Shown here piece by piece: positions 42,788 through 52,406 of a DNA stretch of 64,000 bases. Origin of the DNA: JBMOMT01 sp049324835 (GTDB taxonomy: Bacteria; Chloroflexota; Anaerolineae; CAYNKW01); assembly GCA_049324835.1 (NCBI GenBank), contig JBMOMT010000044.1, positions 1 through 64,000 of the forward strand, written 5' to 3'. The translations under genes were made by a program, and so were the position numbers. How positions within the stretch are numbered: the first letter of the stretch is position 1; every line of letters starts with the position of its first letter. The notes beneath the pieces were generated by a model, which saw only the letters and a program-made list of their open reading frames with translations, did no database searches and was not told the DNA's origin.

Positions 42788-43537
42788 ATGATCCAGGAAT
42801 CGACGGGCACCAATCAGCCGGTGGAGAAAAACCCGGCGCCTATCGTTCGGCTCGAAAACGTCACACGGGTCTACCGCCTGGGCCGGAGTCAGGTGGCGGC
42901 CCTGCGCAACGTGACGCTGGCCCTGCCACGCGGTATATTTGCTGCCCTCAAAGGGCGCTCTGGCTCGGGCAAGACCACCTTGCTCAACCTCGTCGGCGGG
43001 CTGGATCGACCCACCGCCGGTGAGGTGATCCTCGACGGCCAGCCGTTGTCGCGCCTCTCAGACCGGCGGCTGACCGGGATGCGCCGCCGGCGCATCGGCT
43101 TTGTGTTCCAGTCGTTTGCCCTGCTGCCCACCTTTTCGGCCTTTGAGAATGTCGAATTGATGCTGCGCATCGCCGGCATGTGGCGCGCTCGGCGGCAGCG
43201 GGCCATGCGTAGCCTGGAGCTGGTGGGACTGGGCGCGTGGGCGCAGCACCGTCCCTGGGAGCTCTCCGGCGGGCAACAACAGCGGGTGGCCATCGCCCGG
43301 GCGTTGGCCACCCATCCAGACCTGATCCTGGCCGACGAGCCGACCGGCGAGTTGGACAGCGCCACCGGGCGGCAGATCATGGCCCTGTTTCGGTATCTGG
43401 TCGAGCGGGAGGGCATCAGCCTGCTCATGGCCACCCACGATCCGGTGGTAGAAGAGTATGCTCACCTCGTCTACGAGCTGGGCGATGGTCAGGTGCTGGC
43501 GGTGCATCGCCGGCCCGCCACAGACTCGTCGCCATGA
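42788..43537 (+). CDS. ABC transporter ATP-binding protein (MacB/LolD type)
   Basis: The product has 249 residues: Walker A GRSGSGKTT, VFQSFALLP, signature LSGGQQQRVAIARAL, Walker B LILADEPTGELD, H-loop ATHDP. It lacks the AbrB-like tail of the preceding ATPase. It could serve the same permease as a heterodimer partner or be an independent unit, since a 172-bp gap with an inverted repeat separates it from the operon. A strong terminator follows. Confidence 0.92.
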   Translation: MIQESTGTNQPVEKNPAPIVRLENVTRVYRLGRSQVAALRNVTLALPRGIFAALKGRSGSGKTTLLNLVGGLDRPTAGEVILDGQPLSRLSDRRLTGMRRRRIGFVFQSFALLPTFSAFENVELMLRIAGMWRARRQRAMRSLELVGLGAWAQHRPWELSGGQQQRVAIARALATHPDLILADEPTGELDSATGRQIMALFRYLVEREGISLLMATHDPVVEEYAHLVYELGDGQVLAVHRRPATDSSP

Positions 43538-43558
43538 ATGGCGCGCTCGGACCACACG

Positions 43559-43592
43559 ACGGCCAGACCGCATCGGGTCTGGCCGTTTTTTT
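43559..43592 (+). terminator. Rho-independent terminator of the third exporter operon
   Basis: ACGGCCAGACC / GGTCTGGCCGT (11-bp perfect stem, 6-base loop) followed by seven T, 21 bp after the ATPase stop. Confidence 0.93.
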
Positions 43593-43611
43593 ACGTGCGG
43601 CAACGCCTGGC

Positions 43612-44685
43612 TCACCGCTCCGGCGCGTCGGCATCGGGTGGGTGGAGGGTCCGATTTTCTCCCTTGCGACGGGAGAGAAAAGCCAGCATGGCCATCATCA
43701 CAGCGCCCAATAACAGCAGCACGATAGCCTTGTACAGCCGTGAAGAGACCAGCAACGCCAGCGCGCCAAAAGCGGCGCAGAAGGCGTAATAACCCAACAC
43801 GATCTGGCGCTGCGAAAAGCCCAGGTCCTGCAATTGAAAGTGCAGGTGTCCCCTATCCCCCTGGCCGATAGACTGGCCGGCCCGCAGGCGCCGCAAAACC
43901 TGCCAGGCCACATCCAGGATAGGGATGCTGAACACCAGCAGCACCGTGGCCACCCGCGCCCCGGCAACGATGCCCAGCGAGGCCACGGCAAAACCCAAAA
44001 AAAACGAGCCAGAGCTGCCCATAAAGATACGCGCCGGGTGAAAATTGAACGGCAGAAAACCCAGCGTCGCTCCCAGCAGGGCCAACGGCAGCAGCGCCAC
44101 GCTGTACTGCCCCTGCCGGATCATGTGGACGGCCAGCACCGCCGAGAGAATGGCCGCCACACCGGCTGCCAGGCCGTCCAGGCCATCCAAAAAATTGACG
44201 GTGTTGATCATGCCCACGATCCAGAACAACGTCAGGGCGATGACGAACGGCCACGGAAAAACAGTGATCTGGTTGGTAAAGGGATTCATCACCCGCTCGA
44301 TAAAGACCAGGCCGGCGATGGCTATCAGCGCGGCCACGATCTGGCCCACGTATTGCGCCCGCGGGCGCAGATCGAGTCTGTCATCCAGGAAGCCAAAGAC
44401 AAAGATGAACGTGCTGCCCAGCAGCAGCGCTGCCAGGCGCGTGGTCTCGTGAGGGTCGGGGCCTTCGGGGCTGGGCAGCCAGCCCCGGACCAGCGCCGAG
44501 ATACCCACAGCCAGAACAAAGGCGACGTACATCGCCACGCCGCCGGTGCGAGGGATGGCGCCGCTGTGCTGCCGCCGCCCGCCAGGCCGGTCGACCAGGC
44601 CCAGCCGCCGACCCAGACGGGTTGCCAGCGGCACGGCGATCAGCGCCGACGCCAGAGCAGCCAGGAAAACCAAAACAAAGGCCAT
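43612..44685 (-). CDS. Undecaprenyl-phosphate sugar-1-phosphate transferase (WecA/TagO/MraY family)
   Basis: The product has 357 residues and about ten membrane segments. Family motifs: GGVAMYVAF near the N-terminus, FGFLDDRLDL (the acidic pair), NTVNFLDGLDGLAAG (Mg2+ site), and HLHFQLQDLGFSQRQ, the cytoplasmic loop typical of GlcNAc-1-P rather than MurNAc transferases. It begins a lipid-linked glycan, probably a cell-wall polymer or exopolysaccharide. Nearby LysM and PBP-like genes support an envelope role. No further glycosyltransferase is adjacent. Confidence 0.9.
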   Translation of the reverse strand: MAFVLVFLAALASALIAVPLATRLGRRLGLVDRPGGRRQHSGAIPRTGGVAMYVAFVLAVGISALVRGWLPSPEGPDPHETTRLAALLLGSTFIFVFGFLDDRLDLRPRAQYVGQIVAALIAIAGLVFIERVMNPFTNQITVFPWPFVIALTLFWIVGMINTVNFLDGLDGLAAGVAAILSAVLAVHMIRQGQYSVALLPLALLGATLGFLPFNFHPARIFMGSSGSFFLGFAVASLGIVAGARVATVLLVFSIPILDVAWQVLRRLRAGQSIGQGDRGHLHFQLQDLGFSQRQIVLGYYAFCAAFGALALLVSSRLYKAIVLLLLGAVMMAMLAFLSRRKGENRTLHPPDADAPER

Positions 44686-44723
44686 TTCACACCTTTATGC
44701 GAAAGCGTCGCAAGCGGCGGGTT

Positions 44724-46136
44724 TTAATCCGGCCGGGGACGGCGCTGCCTCACCTGGACGACCACCCAGCCAACGGCCAACGGCACCAGGATAACCACGA
44801 ACAAGAGGGTGTACACTGTGTCCTGAGAAGGTGCAGCATCGCTCCTGGCCACTGCCGGCTCGTCTGAGGCAACTGTCATCTCTTGCACAGGCGTTTCTGC
44901 CGCCAGGGTTGGCACTGTTGCGACCGTCGTCGCAACCGGCAGTGGCGTGATGCCGGTTACACTCGCCACCTGCTGGCTCTGATGAAAGCCGAAACCAGAA
45001 TCGTTCGTTTCTGCCACCGCCTGAGGAGTGGCAGTCGGGGGCGGCGGCAGAGGCGTATCGGTGGCAGTGGGTGTGGGCGGCTCTGGCGTGGGGGTGGGCG
45101 TGGGTGGTTCCGGCGTGGGCGTGGGCGGTGCGGTGGGTGTGGGCGCCGGCGCAACGATGATCAGTTCCTGACCGACGGCGATCAGACCGGCATCGGCCAG
45201 GCCGTTGAGCCGGGCGATCTCGTCTGCGGGCACACCGTAGGCCTCGGCGATGGCAGCCAGCGTTTGCCCTGCCTGCACGACGTGAACGACAGAGCCATCG
45301 GGCCGGGGAGCAGCGACCGTCACCGGCACGGCAACCACCGCCTCAGGTTGGGCGGGCGGCGATGTGGGGGTGGGCGGCGGCGGGCTGCTCACCGCCACCA
45401 AACTGGCGTCGTCGATGTAGACATCGTTGGCGATGCGCGGAATGCCATCGGACCAATCGGCGCGCGAATAGGTAAACACCGTCACCTTGTCCGATTGGGC
45501 CGTGGCCTCCACCGCAAAGAGCACCCAGGCATCGTAGGCGCTCTGTTCCGCGGCCCAAACCACACTGGCCGCCCAGGGGTTCATGCCGCCGCTGGGATCG
45601 ATGCCCACCTGGGTGTGCATGGGCGACGCCAGGTAAGAATAGGGCGTGGTGGGGCACTCGTTCCACTGTTCGCCGGGCATGCAAGACCAGGTCTGCATAT
45701 AGACCTCAAAACGCAACCGCGTGCCGGGCTGGATTCCGCTCACCTGCTGCATCAGGCCCGCCTCGTGCTGGCGGTTCCAGGAAAAGTATTTTTGTGAGAG
45801 GTTTCCGCTGCGCACCCGATAGATGAACTCGGCGGTGCTGGTGCCGCGAAACTCGGGGCGGCCCCAGGCGCACTGGGCATCACCGTTGCAATAGTTGGGG
45901 GCCACCGTGCCGGGCGGCGCGATGTCCACGTAAAAGGCTCGCCAGCCGGGCGCCACCTGCACCTCGGCAATGCCGTCCTGGAAGGGCCAGGACTGGCCGT
46001 AACCGGCCTCGAAATCGCCGTTGACCAGCAGGTTGTTCCCCGGTTGCTGGGCGCTCACTCTGACAGGCGCCCCCACAACCAGAGCCAACAGACATAAACT
46101 CAGCCAAACCATCGGAACGATACGTGTGTGCAACAT
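44724..46136 (-). CDS. Secreted, membrane-anchored LysM protein with N-terminal carbohydrate-binding-like domain
   Basis: The product has 470 residues: a signal peptide (MVWLSLCLLALVVGAPV, cut near VSAQ), a beta-rich domain (about 35-250; NLLVNGDFEAGYGQSW, as in CBM-like jelly rolls), a Pro/Thr linker, a LysM domain (HVVQAGQTLAAIAEAYGV), a very long PT-rich stretch (about 335-375) and a C-terminal anchor (LLFVVILVPLAVGWVVV) with an Arg tail. It probably binds cell-wall or extracellular glycans. It lies just upstream (on the minus strand) of the transferase gene. Confidence 0.85.
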   Translation of the reverse strand: MLHTRIVPMVWLSLCLLALVVGAPVRVSAQQPGNNLLVNGDFEAGYGQSWPFQDGIAEVQVAPGWRAFYVDIAPPGTVAPNYCNGDAQCAWGRPEFRGTSTAEFIYRVRSGNLSQKYFSWNRQHEAGLMQQVSGIQPGTRLRFEVYMQTWSCMPGEQWNECPTTPYSYLASPMHTQVGIDPSGGMNPWAASVVWAAEQSAYDAWVLFAVEATAQSDKVTVFTYSRADWSDGIPRIANDVYIDDASLVAVSSPPPPTPTSPPAQPEAVVAVPVTVAAPRPDGSVVHVVQAGQTLAAIAEAYGVPADEIARLNGLADAGLIAVGQELIIVAPAPTPTAPPTPTPEPPTPTPTPEPPTPTATDTPLPPPPTATPQAVAETNDSGFGFHQSQQVASVTGITPLPVATTVATVPTLAAETPVQEMTVASDEPAVARSDAAPSQDTVYTLLFVVILVPLAVGWVVVQVRQRRPRPD

Positions 46137-46205
46137 GGAACTCCTCTACTCTCGAAATTTTACGCGAGCCAGCGCCGCGCCGGGAATGATCGGCGCGGCG
46201 CGCGC

Positions 46206-46649
46206 TCAAAGCGCCGGGCGCGGATGACGCACCAACTCGATCCCGGCCTGATCCAGAAACTGCCGCGCCAGGTCGTCGGGGTAATCGCCGCCATAGACCA
46301 CCCGGACGACGCCGGCGTTGATGATCATTTTGGCGCAGACGAGGCAGGGCTGGTGAGTGACATAGATCGTCGCCCCGGCCGTCGAGACACCGTGCAGCGC
46401 GGCCTGAATGATGGCGTTTTGCTCGGCGTGGAGGGTGCGCACACAGTGACCGTTGACGACCAGGCAGCCCTCGTCGGTGCAGTGGGCCAGCCCGGCGGGT
46501 GAGCCATTGTAGCCGGTGGTCAGGATGCGTTTGTCGCGCACGATGATGGCGCCCACCTGCGCCCGGTTGCAGGTGCTGCGCCGGGCCACCTCGAACGTGA
46601 TGCCCATAAAATACTCATCCCACGAGGGACGAGCTGGCTTGTCGCTCAT
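46206..46649 (-). CDS. Deoxycytidylate deaminase (ComEB-like)
   Basis: The product has 147 residues. Zinc-dependent deamination of dCMP to dUMP for dTTP synthesis. Catalytic motif TLHAEQNAI (H74, E76), second zinc motif PCLVCAK (C102, C105), N-terminal ARRSTCNRAQVGAII and YNGSPAGLAHC are typical of dCMP deaminases rather than tRNA or riboflavin deaminases. It is a single gene with its neighbours on the same strand; no thymidylate synthase is nearby. Confidence 0.93.
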   Translation of the reverse strand: MSDKPARPSWDEYFMGITFEVARRSTCNRAQVGAIIVRDKRILTTGYNGSPAGLAHCTDEGCLVVNGHCVRTLHAEQNAIIQAALHGVSTAGATIYVTHQPCLVCAKMIINAGVVRVVYGGDYPDDLARQFLDQAGIELVRHPRPAL

Positions 46650-46679
46650 GATCTCTCCCGCACGCCAGGCGATTCGTGA

Positions 46680-48710
46680 TCACTCTGCCGCCCCAGAATC
46701 CCCCGCACCGGCGCGTCGACCGCGACGCGCCAGCCAGACGCCTGCGCCCACCGCCAGAACGAGCCCAACGATGCCCACCAGCCACAGCGACGCGCCGCCC
46801 ATCACGACCGACGGCACGGGCGTCGAGGTGGGCGCTGGCCGGGGCGTGGCCGTGGGGATGGGGGTGGGCGTGGGCGTGGGCAGCGGTGTGGCGGTCGGCG
46901 ATGGGATCGGAGTGGGTGTGGGGGCCAGCAATACCAGGTTCAACGTGGCCGTGTGGCGCGGCCCATCGGCAGACGCCGCTTCCAGCGCCAGCGAATGGCT
47001 GCCGGCAGGCGCTGCCAGCTCGGACGAGAGTGACAAGACCACCTGGGCCGGCAATGTCACGGTCTCCGCACCCGCGGCGACGGTGACACCCTGCGGCAAG
47101 CCGGTCAGGCGCAGTGAGACGGCGCCATCAAAGCCATAACGCGGCGCGAGATCCACCGTCACCTGGCCTGCCTCGCCGACAGGCAGTATCAGCTCGGCAG
47201 GCTGCACGTGCAGGGTAAAATCGCCGGCTGCCCGGATCAGACTGACCTCTTCCAGCAGCGGCGAGAAACCGGGATCGGCGCTGGTCAGCAGCGCCCGGTA
47301 GCGCAGATAACGCGACGGCGGCAGGTTCAGATCGAGCAGCGAGTGAATGTTTTCGCCTGCCTGGCTACCTCCGGCAACCGGCAGCCAGTCCGACCAGTTC
47401 TGACCATCATCGGAGACGGCCACCTCCAGGCGGATATCGCTGCCCTGGGGCAGCTGGCAGCTCCAGCGCAGATCACCCCAATAGATAGGCTCACCGGCGT
47501 CCAGGGGCGGCGAGACAAAGCTGCCCTGCGATTCGTAAACCGGCGGCGCGGTAGCCAGGCCGATGCGGTATTTGTCGCCATCGTAGCCAGAATAGTAGAG
47601 CCAGTAGGTCTGGCCGTCGAAAATAACGTACGGCTCGGAAACGGTGTGGCTGTCGAAATCGCCGGGCGCGCCCATGTCCAGAATGGGGTTGGCGGCGTCT
47701 TTGGTCCAGGAGGTGCCATCCTCCGACGAGGCGTAGCCCAATCGCCAGCTCATGTTGGCGTTGCCGTCGTGGCCCTCGTAGAACATCTGGTAACGCTCGC
47801 CATCATAGAGCACGTGCACACGAGCCACGGAAAAATCGTCCCACGCGCCCAGCGGACCGACATCCAGCAGCCACTCGTCGGGCTGCCATTTGTGCCAGAC
47901 TAGGCCATCTTCCGACCAGGCATAACCCACGCGCAGTGTGCTGGTGCGATCCGAGCCGCCGTTGTACCACATCTCGAAATGGGTGCCGTTCCACAGCACC
48001 GATGGCTCGGAGATAAAATTCTCGTCCCAGCGACCGTCGTGGGCAGCGCGCATGAGCGGGTTGCCGGCAAAGCGCTCCCAGGCCACACCATCGGTAGAGG
48101 TGGCATAGTTGATGCTCCATTCCTCGAAATCGTGGGCGCTGTACCACATGCGGAACTGTTGGCCGTCCAAGAGCACATAGGGCGGGTAGACGAAATTGGC
48201 CTCCGGCGAGCCAGCCGGGCCAGGCGACAGGATCGACTCGTCGGGCTGGCGCGTCCAACTCAGGCCGTCGGTGGAAACGGCGTGGCCCACCAGCATGGGC
48301 GATCTGGTGGTGCCGCTGGGCGTCTGCAGGCGCTGGCGGGCAGCGTACCACAGGTGATAGACCTGGCCGTCGAAAATCACCTTGGCCTCGCTGACGACGG
48401 CGTTATCCCAGGCATCACCCTGGCCGACATCAAAGATCGGGTTTTGGGGATGTTTGGTGAACGGGCCTGGCCGCGAGCGCAGCCGGATCGCGCCGCGCGG
48501 ATCGGCATCGTAGCCCAGGGGGGTGCCCAGGGCGTCGAGCGTGCGCACGTCCAGGTTGTGGCGCTCACCGGCCATAAAATCGGCCTGGGTGGTGTGGGTC
48601 CAGCTCTGAGCCGGCTCGTTTTGGGCCAGGCCATTGCCCGGCGTGACGAGGGCAGCCAGCGCAACGATGGTCAGGACGATCTCGATCGAGAAGCGGTTGA
48701 CGTTTTTCAT
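46680..48710 (-). CDS. Secreted beta-propeller protein (glycosidase-fold-like) with C-terminal anchor
   Basis: The product has 676 residues: a signal peptide (IVLTIVALAALVTPG), then at least five repeats around residues 75-390 each with a DN/W-x-S/A-x-x-x-V-x-x-DG-x-x-Y/F-x-x-WY pattern (VIFDGQVYHLWYAA; VLWNGTHFEMWYNGG; VLYDGERYQMFYEGH; VIFDGQTYWLYYSGY), as in five-bladed GH43/GH130-like folds. A beta-rich region and a Pro/Thr linker lead to a C-terminal membrane anchor. Catalytic residues cannot be assigned, so binding and hydrolysis are equally possible. Confidence 0.75.
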   Translation of the reverse strand: MKNVNRFSIEIVLTIVALAALVTPGNGLAQNEPAQSWTHTTQADFMAGERHNLDVRTLDALGTPLGYDADPRGAIRLRSRPGPFTKHPQNPIFDVGQGDAWDNAVVSEAKVIFDGQVYHLWYAARQRLQTPSGTTRSPMLVGHAVSTDGLSWTRQPDESILSPGPAGSPEANFVYPPYVLLDGQQFRMWYSAHDFEEWSINYATSTDGVAWERFAGNPLMRAAHDGRWDENFISEPSVLWNGTHFEMWYNGGSDRTSTLRVGYAWSEDGLVWHKWQPDEWLLDVGPLGAWDDFSVARVHVLYDGERYQMFYEGHDGNANMSWRLGYASSEDGTSWTKDAANPILDMGAPGDFDSHTVSEPYVIFDGQTYWLYYSGYDGDKYRIGLATAPPVYESQGSFVSPPLDAGEPIYWGDLRWSCQLPQGSDIRLEVAVSDDGQNWSDWLPVAGGSQAGENIHSLLDLNLPPSRYLRYRALLTSADPGFSPLLEEVSLIRAAGDFTLHVQPAELILPVGEAGQVTVDLAPRYGFDGAVSLRLTGLPQGVTVAAGAETVTLPAQVVLSLSSELAAPAGSHSLALEAASADGPRHTATLNLVLLAPTPTPIPSPTATPLPTPTPTPIPTATPRPAPTSTPVPSVVMGGASLWLVGIVGLVLAVGAGVWLARRGRRAGAGDSGAAE

Positions 48711-48713
48711 AAG

Positions 48714-50123
48714 CTACTCAGGATTAAAATAGTTAAAAGTTGCCCGCGCCAGATCGGACATCACCTGGGAGCTGAGCTCCCATTCCAGCCAGCCGGGTCG
48801 GTAGAGAAAGACACTAAAGACGTAATCGCCGCCGGGAGAATAGACCAGGCCCACGTCGGCGTGCGAGTCGCCGATCCAGGCGTGCTTGTGGGCGATGGGC
48901 ACGCCCGGCGGTGTGCCGGCCTCCAAAAAGCTACCCACCTTGTTCTGAGCCATGACGTCCAGGATGGCCTGACACTCGACGGGCGTCAGCTCGTTGGGGT
49001 AGGTAGCCAGGAGCTGACCGCTGCCGCGCGCGCACTGGTAGATCATTTCCAGGAGCAGGCCCATATCTTCCGGCGTGGTCTGCATGTGCAGATCGGGTTG
49101 GGTGGTTTTGTCGGTGCGTGAATTGGCCGGGGTGGTGACGGGCGCGGGGATGTCTTCCACATCGTAGGGGGAGGCCATAAAGGTGTTGATCAGCCCCAGC
49201 CGCCGCATCGACTCGGTGAGCAGGCGCACGCCGCGGAAACTGTCGCCGTCGCCGATCTGTCGCAGCAGCAGGTTGGCGGTATAATTGCCGCTGAGGGTCA
49301 TCGTCTCGCTGATGAGCCTGGCTGTTTCCAGATCGGGTTCAGCGTCGAGCTGGCGATAGATCTCTTCCAGAATGGCGATCTTGAGCGCGCTCATGCCGGC
49401 AAAAGCCACGTCGGCGTCCGAGCGCACCGTCTCGCCGGAGCGTAGATCGCGAATAAAAACGCCGCCCAGGCCGGGAAAATCGGACAGCCGGGCCTCGACC
49501 ATCCCGGCGAGCAGGGTGAACGACGGCGGGTCGGGCTGGCGGCTATGCACCACCAGGTTGACCTGGCGGTTGAGGGGATCGGTGAGCGCGGCGATCATAC
49601 GGCTCAGCGAGGCCGGCACGTCCAGCAGGCTCTCCGGCTGGCCAGACGAATAAGAGAGCGTCTCGACCACGGCATGAGGCTGTTGTAGCGATTGGTCGTG
49701 CTCTTCGGCCACCCGCTCCAGCCACAAGCGCACCATGTCTTGGTCGTAACTGACCTGGAGGGGATAATCGACCGCCGGGCCAGCTTCTTTGAGCAAAAAG
49801 TCCAAAAAACCATCCCAATAATCGCCCTGTGGCTGCGCCTTGAAGGCGGCGTCGACCATCTCGGGCGATTTGAGGCGCAGACCCAGATCGCGTGGCGAGA
49901 CGGTCAATTCATGCGTCAGGTAATAGACCGCCAACGGGGCGTAATAGGTCGATTCCAGGGTGTGAATGGCCTCGGCGGGCAACATGCCGCCCACAGACAC
50001 ACCGCCTATCGTCACACCTTTGGGCAATCGGGTGCGATAGGCGTTGTACTGGCCCACCTGGTATAATGCCGCCAGGATGACGGCGACGACGACCACGAAA
50101 ACTGTAAAACGAGACCCGCGCAA
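48714..50123 (-). CDS. Membrane-anchored class A beta-lactamase-like / PBP-like protein
   Basis: The product has 469 residues. Start is TTG 50121-50123 with CAGGA upstream. One N-terminal membrane segment (residues 7-22), a peptidoglycan-binding-type domain (about 35-190; IGGVSVGGMLPAEA), then a beta-lactamase fold with SxxK as S245-A-L-K248, and S278-G-N280 in place of SDN. The KTG triad region reads HKHAWIGDS, not a standard KTG. It may be a serine peptidase/esterase for cell wall rather than a resistance enzyme. The downstream gene follows by 3 bp. Confidence 0.82.
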   Translation of the reverse strand: MRGSRFTVFVVVVAVILAALYQVGQYNAYRTRLPKGVTIGGVSVGGMLPAEAIHTLESTYYAPLAVYYLTHELTVSPRDLGLRLKSPEMVDAAFKAQPQGDYWDGFLDFLLKEAGPAVDYPLQVSYDQDMVRLWLERVAEEHDQSLQQPHAVVETLSYSSGQPESLLDVPASLSRMIAALTDPLNRQVNLVVHSRQPDPPSFTLLAGMVEARLSDFPGLGGVFIRDLRSGETVRSDADVAFAGMSALKIAILEEIYRQLDAEPDLETARLISETMTLSGNYTANLLLRQIGDGDSFRGVRLLTESMRRLGLINTFMASPYDVEDIPAPVTTPANSRTDKTTQPDLHMQTTPEDMGLLLEMIYQCARGSGQLLATYPNELTPVECQAILDVMAQNKVGSFLEAGTPPGVPIAHKHAWIGDSHADVGLVYSPGGDYVFSVFLYRPGWLEWELSSQVMSDLARATFNYFNPE

Positions 50124-50141
50124 GTTTATCCTGCTCCCAGG

Positions 50142-51113
50142 CTAGCTGGCCGATGCGTCAGACAGGGCCCAGCGCAGTCTTTCGAGGCTCAGGTTGCCGC
50201 CGCTGAGCACCAGCGCCACCTTGCGTCCGGCCAGCTGTTCCTTGTACTTGAGCGCCGCTGCCAGCGGCGCCGCGCCGGCCCCCTCGGCCAGGTTGTGGGT
50301 GTATTCCAGCATCAGCACGATAGCGCGACGGATCTCTTGATCGCTGACCAGCCAAAAGTCGTTCAGGTGCTGCCACAGGATACGTTGTGGCAGGTCGAAG
50401 GCGGTGCGTGTGGCCAGTCCCTCGGCGACGGTCTCCATTTTGTCGGTCACCAGTTTTCTGGCCTGCCAGGATTTAAAGGCCGCCGGAGCCGCTTCGGACT
50501 GCACGCCGATCACTTGCACTGCCGGTTTGAGCGCCTCGACCACGGTGCACACGCCGGCAGCGCCACTGCCGCCGCCCACCGGCACGATGATCGTTTCCAC
50601 AGCGGGCAGGTCTTCCAGGATCTCCAGGGCATAGGTGCCCACGCCAGCGATCAGGTGCGGCTCGTCACCCGAGTGGACGTAGCGGTAACCCTCCTGGGTT
50701 GCCAGTTGCTCCACGTATTCACGAGCGGCATCGAAATCGGAGCCGTAAAAGTGCACCTCGGCGCCCAGGGCGCGCATGGCGGCCACCTTGCCCGGGTTGG
50801 CTCCCTGCGGCACGCCGATGATGGCCCGGACGCCAAAGAGTCGACCGGCATAGGCCACCGATTGGCCGTGATTGCCCGTGCTGGCCGCGATCAGGCCACG
50901 CTGCCGCACCTCAGCGCTCAGTTGGGAGGCCAGATAGACCCCGCCGCGCACTTTGAAAGCCCCCACCGGCTGGTGATTTTCGTGCTTGACGTAGACCTGG
51001 CAGCCCAACAGATCACTCAAAGCCGGGTAATGGTGCAACGGCGTCCGGGCGAGATAACGCCCGATGACCTGGCGCGCTTCCAGCACATCTTGAAAAGTGG
51101 GTGGCTGAAGCAT
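50142..51113 (-). CDS. Threonine ammonia-lyase / serine racemase-like PLP enzyme
   Basis: The product has 323 residues of fold type II. PLP lysine K54 is in VGAFKVRGG; the phosphate loop is VPVGGGSGAAG; TGNHGQSVAYAG is the substrate-binding loop. There is no C-terminal ACT domain, so it resembles catabolic threonine dehydratase or serine racemase. It forms 2-oxobutanoate from threonine or acts on serine. ATG 51111-51113 with AAGGAGG; the frame to 51293 covers a promoter and is rejected. Confidence 0.88.
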   Translation of the reverse strand: MLQPPTFQDVLEARQVIGRYLARTPLHHYPALSDLLGCQVYVKHENHQPVGAFKVRGGVYLASQLSAEVRQRGLIAASTGNHGQSVAYAGRLFGVRAIIGVPQGANPGKVAAMRALGAEVHFYGSDFDAAREYVEQLATQEGYRYVHSGDEPHLIAGVGTYALEILEDLPAVETIIVPVGGGSGAAGVCTVVEALKPAVQVIGVQSEAAPAAFKSWQARKLVTDKMETVAEGLATRTAFDLPQRILWQHLNDFWLVSDQEIRRAIVLMLEYTHNLAEGAGAAPLAAALKYKEQLAGRKVALVLSGGNLSLERLRWALSDASAS

Positions 51114-51159
51114 AAACCCTCCTTGCTTTTGCCGGTTTCGAATGGCCCACAGCGGAGGG

Positions 51160-51188
51160 ATTATAACACAACAGCCCAACGCTGACAA
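51160..51188 (-). promoter_or_regulatory. Promoter of the threonine-dehydratase-like gene
   Basis: Minus-strand TTGTCA (51183-51188), 17-bp spacer, perfect TATAAT (51160-51165), 46 bp before the start codon. Confidence 0.75.
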
Positions 51189-51238
51189 ACCATCGGCCCC
51201 GCCGTGCAGACGCTCCGAGTGGATGGCAACGCCTCGCG

Positions 51239-52393
51239 TTATTTCAGATACTGGTCGAAAAAGGCCACCACCCGCTCCATGGCCAGCTCCCATGCCTCTG
51301 CCTGAAAGGTGTGCGGCTGGCCGGGATAGGTGAAAAACTCGACCGGTCGGCGCGCCTGGCGCATCTTTTCGTAGAGTTTTTCGGAAAATCGAATGGGCAC
51401 GTCGTCGTCGGCCTGGCCGTGGTGGATGCTCATGGGCGGCGCGGTCTCCAGATAGTTGATGGCCGACGCCCAGGCGTAGGAGGCGGGGTTCCGCTCCGGC
51501 AAACCGAACAGGGCCACCACGTTGGAACGGGTGACAGCGTTCCAGTAATAGTTATCCACCTCATCGGCGGCCACCGCCCCAAAGAGGGCCAGCGCCTTGA
51601 TCTGGCGGCTCACCACGCCGGCCTTGATAACAATACCGCCGCCCATGCTGTGACCCCACATGCCAATACGCGCCGGATCGGCTTTGTCGATGGTGCGCAC
51701 CGAGCTGACCAGGTTCAGCACGTCCTCCACGTAGCCCACCAACAGCAGACTTTCCCCGGAACCGGACGCGCCATAGTTGCGATAATCCGGGGCGATGGTC
51801 AGGTAGCCCTGACGCGCCAAATAGTCGGCCTCGCGTTGGGTGCCGGTGCCGGTAAAATAAAGCTCCGGGTCGTAATAGCCGTGGCCGAGAATGATCACCG
51901 GGAACGGCCCGTTGCCGTGAGGCACGTACATGTAACCGCTGATGGTCAGATCGCCGCTGGGGTAGGCGATGTAATACGCCGCATAAGCATCACTCTGCGG
52001 AATGTCGCCGGTGATGTGCACCTGACCACCCTTGAAGGTTCGTTTTTGCAGGCGGGTGATGTAATAGTCCAGGCGTGGATCGGGTGTGTTGGTGGGGGTG
52101 GCAGGGCGGCGGGTGGGGGTGTGGCTGGGGGTGGGGGTGATGGTGCCGGTGGGCCTGGCAGTGCCGGTGGCGGTGGGCGTCCAGGTGGGCGGCCAGGTCG
52201 CCTCCGCGCGGGCCTGAGCCAGGCCCACCGAGCTCCCCCCAACCGCCGCCTGTTCCTGCGGTGGCAGTGGGTTCCACGGCCCATCGGGCATGGCGGCGAT
52301 GAGCAGATACCACAGGGCCACCAGTGTCGATGCCATCAGAAAAAACAGCGCCAAAGCAGCCAGCGCGCGCTCGTTCGACCGACGATTCTGCAA
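51239..52393 (-). CDS. Membrane-anchored alpha/beta hydrolase (prolyl-oligopeptidase/dienelactone-hydrolase-like)
   Basis: The product has 384 residues. TTG 52391-52393 with AGGGAGG is the likely start. An N-terminal membrane anchor (LALFFLMASTLVALWYLLI) is followed by a Thr/Pro linker (residues 70-105), placing the enzyme outside. The hydrolase domain has VIILGHGYYDPE, the nucleophile elbow GMWGHSMGGG (S249), and a late HHGQADDDVP (acid) and GQPHTFQ (His) for the triad. Substrate unknown; peptidase or esterase equally possible. It lies 13 bp after the RNase H-like gene. Confidence 0.87.
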   Translation of the reverse strand: MQNRRSNERALAALALFFLMASTLVALWYLLIAAMPDGPWNPLPPQEQAAVGGSSVGLAQARAEATWPPTWTPTATGTARPTGTITPTPSHTPTRRPATPTNTPDPRLDYYITRLQKRTFKGGQVHITGDIPQSDAYAAYYIAYPSGDLTISGYMYVPHGNGPFPVIILGHGYYDPELYFTGTGTQREADYLARQGYLTIAPDYRNYGASGSGESLLLVGYVEDVLNLVSSVRTIDKADPARIGMWGHSMGGGIVIKAGVVSRQIKALALFGAVAADEVDNYYWNAVTRSNVVALFGLPERNPASYAWASAINYLETAPPMSIHHGQADDDVPIRFSEKLYEKMRQARRPVEFFTYPGQPHTFQAEAWELAMERVVAFFDQYLK

Positions 52394-52406
52394 GTCCGAT
52401 GCCTCC

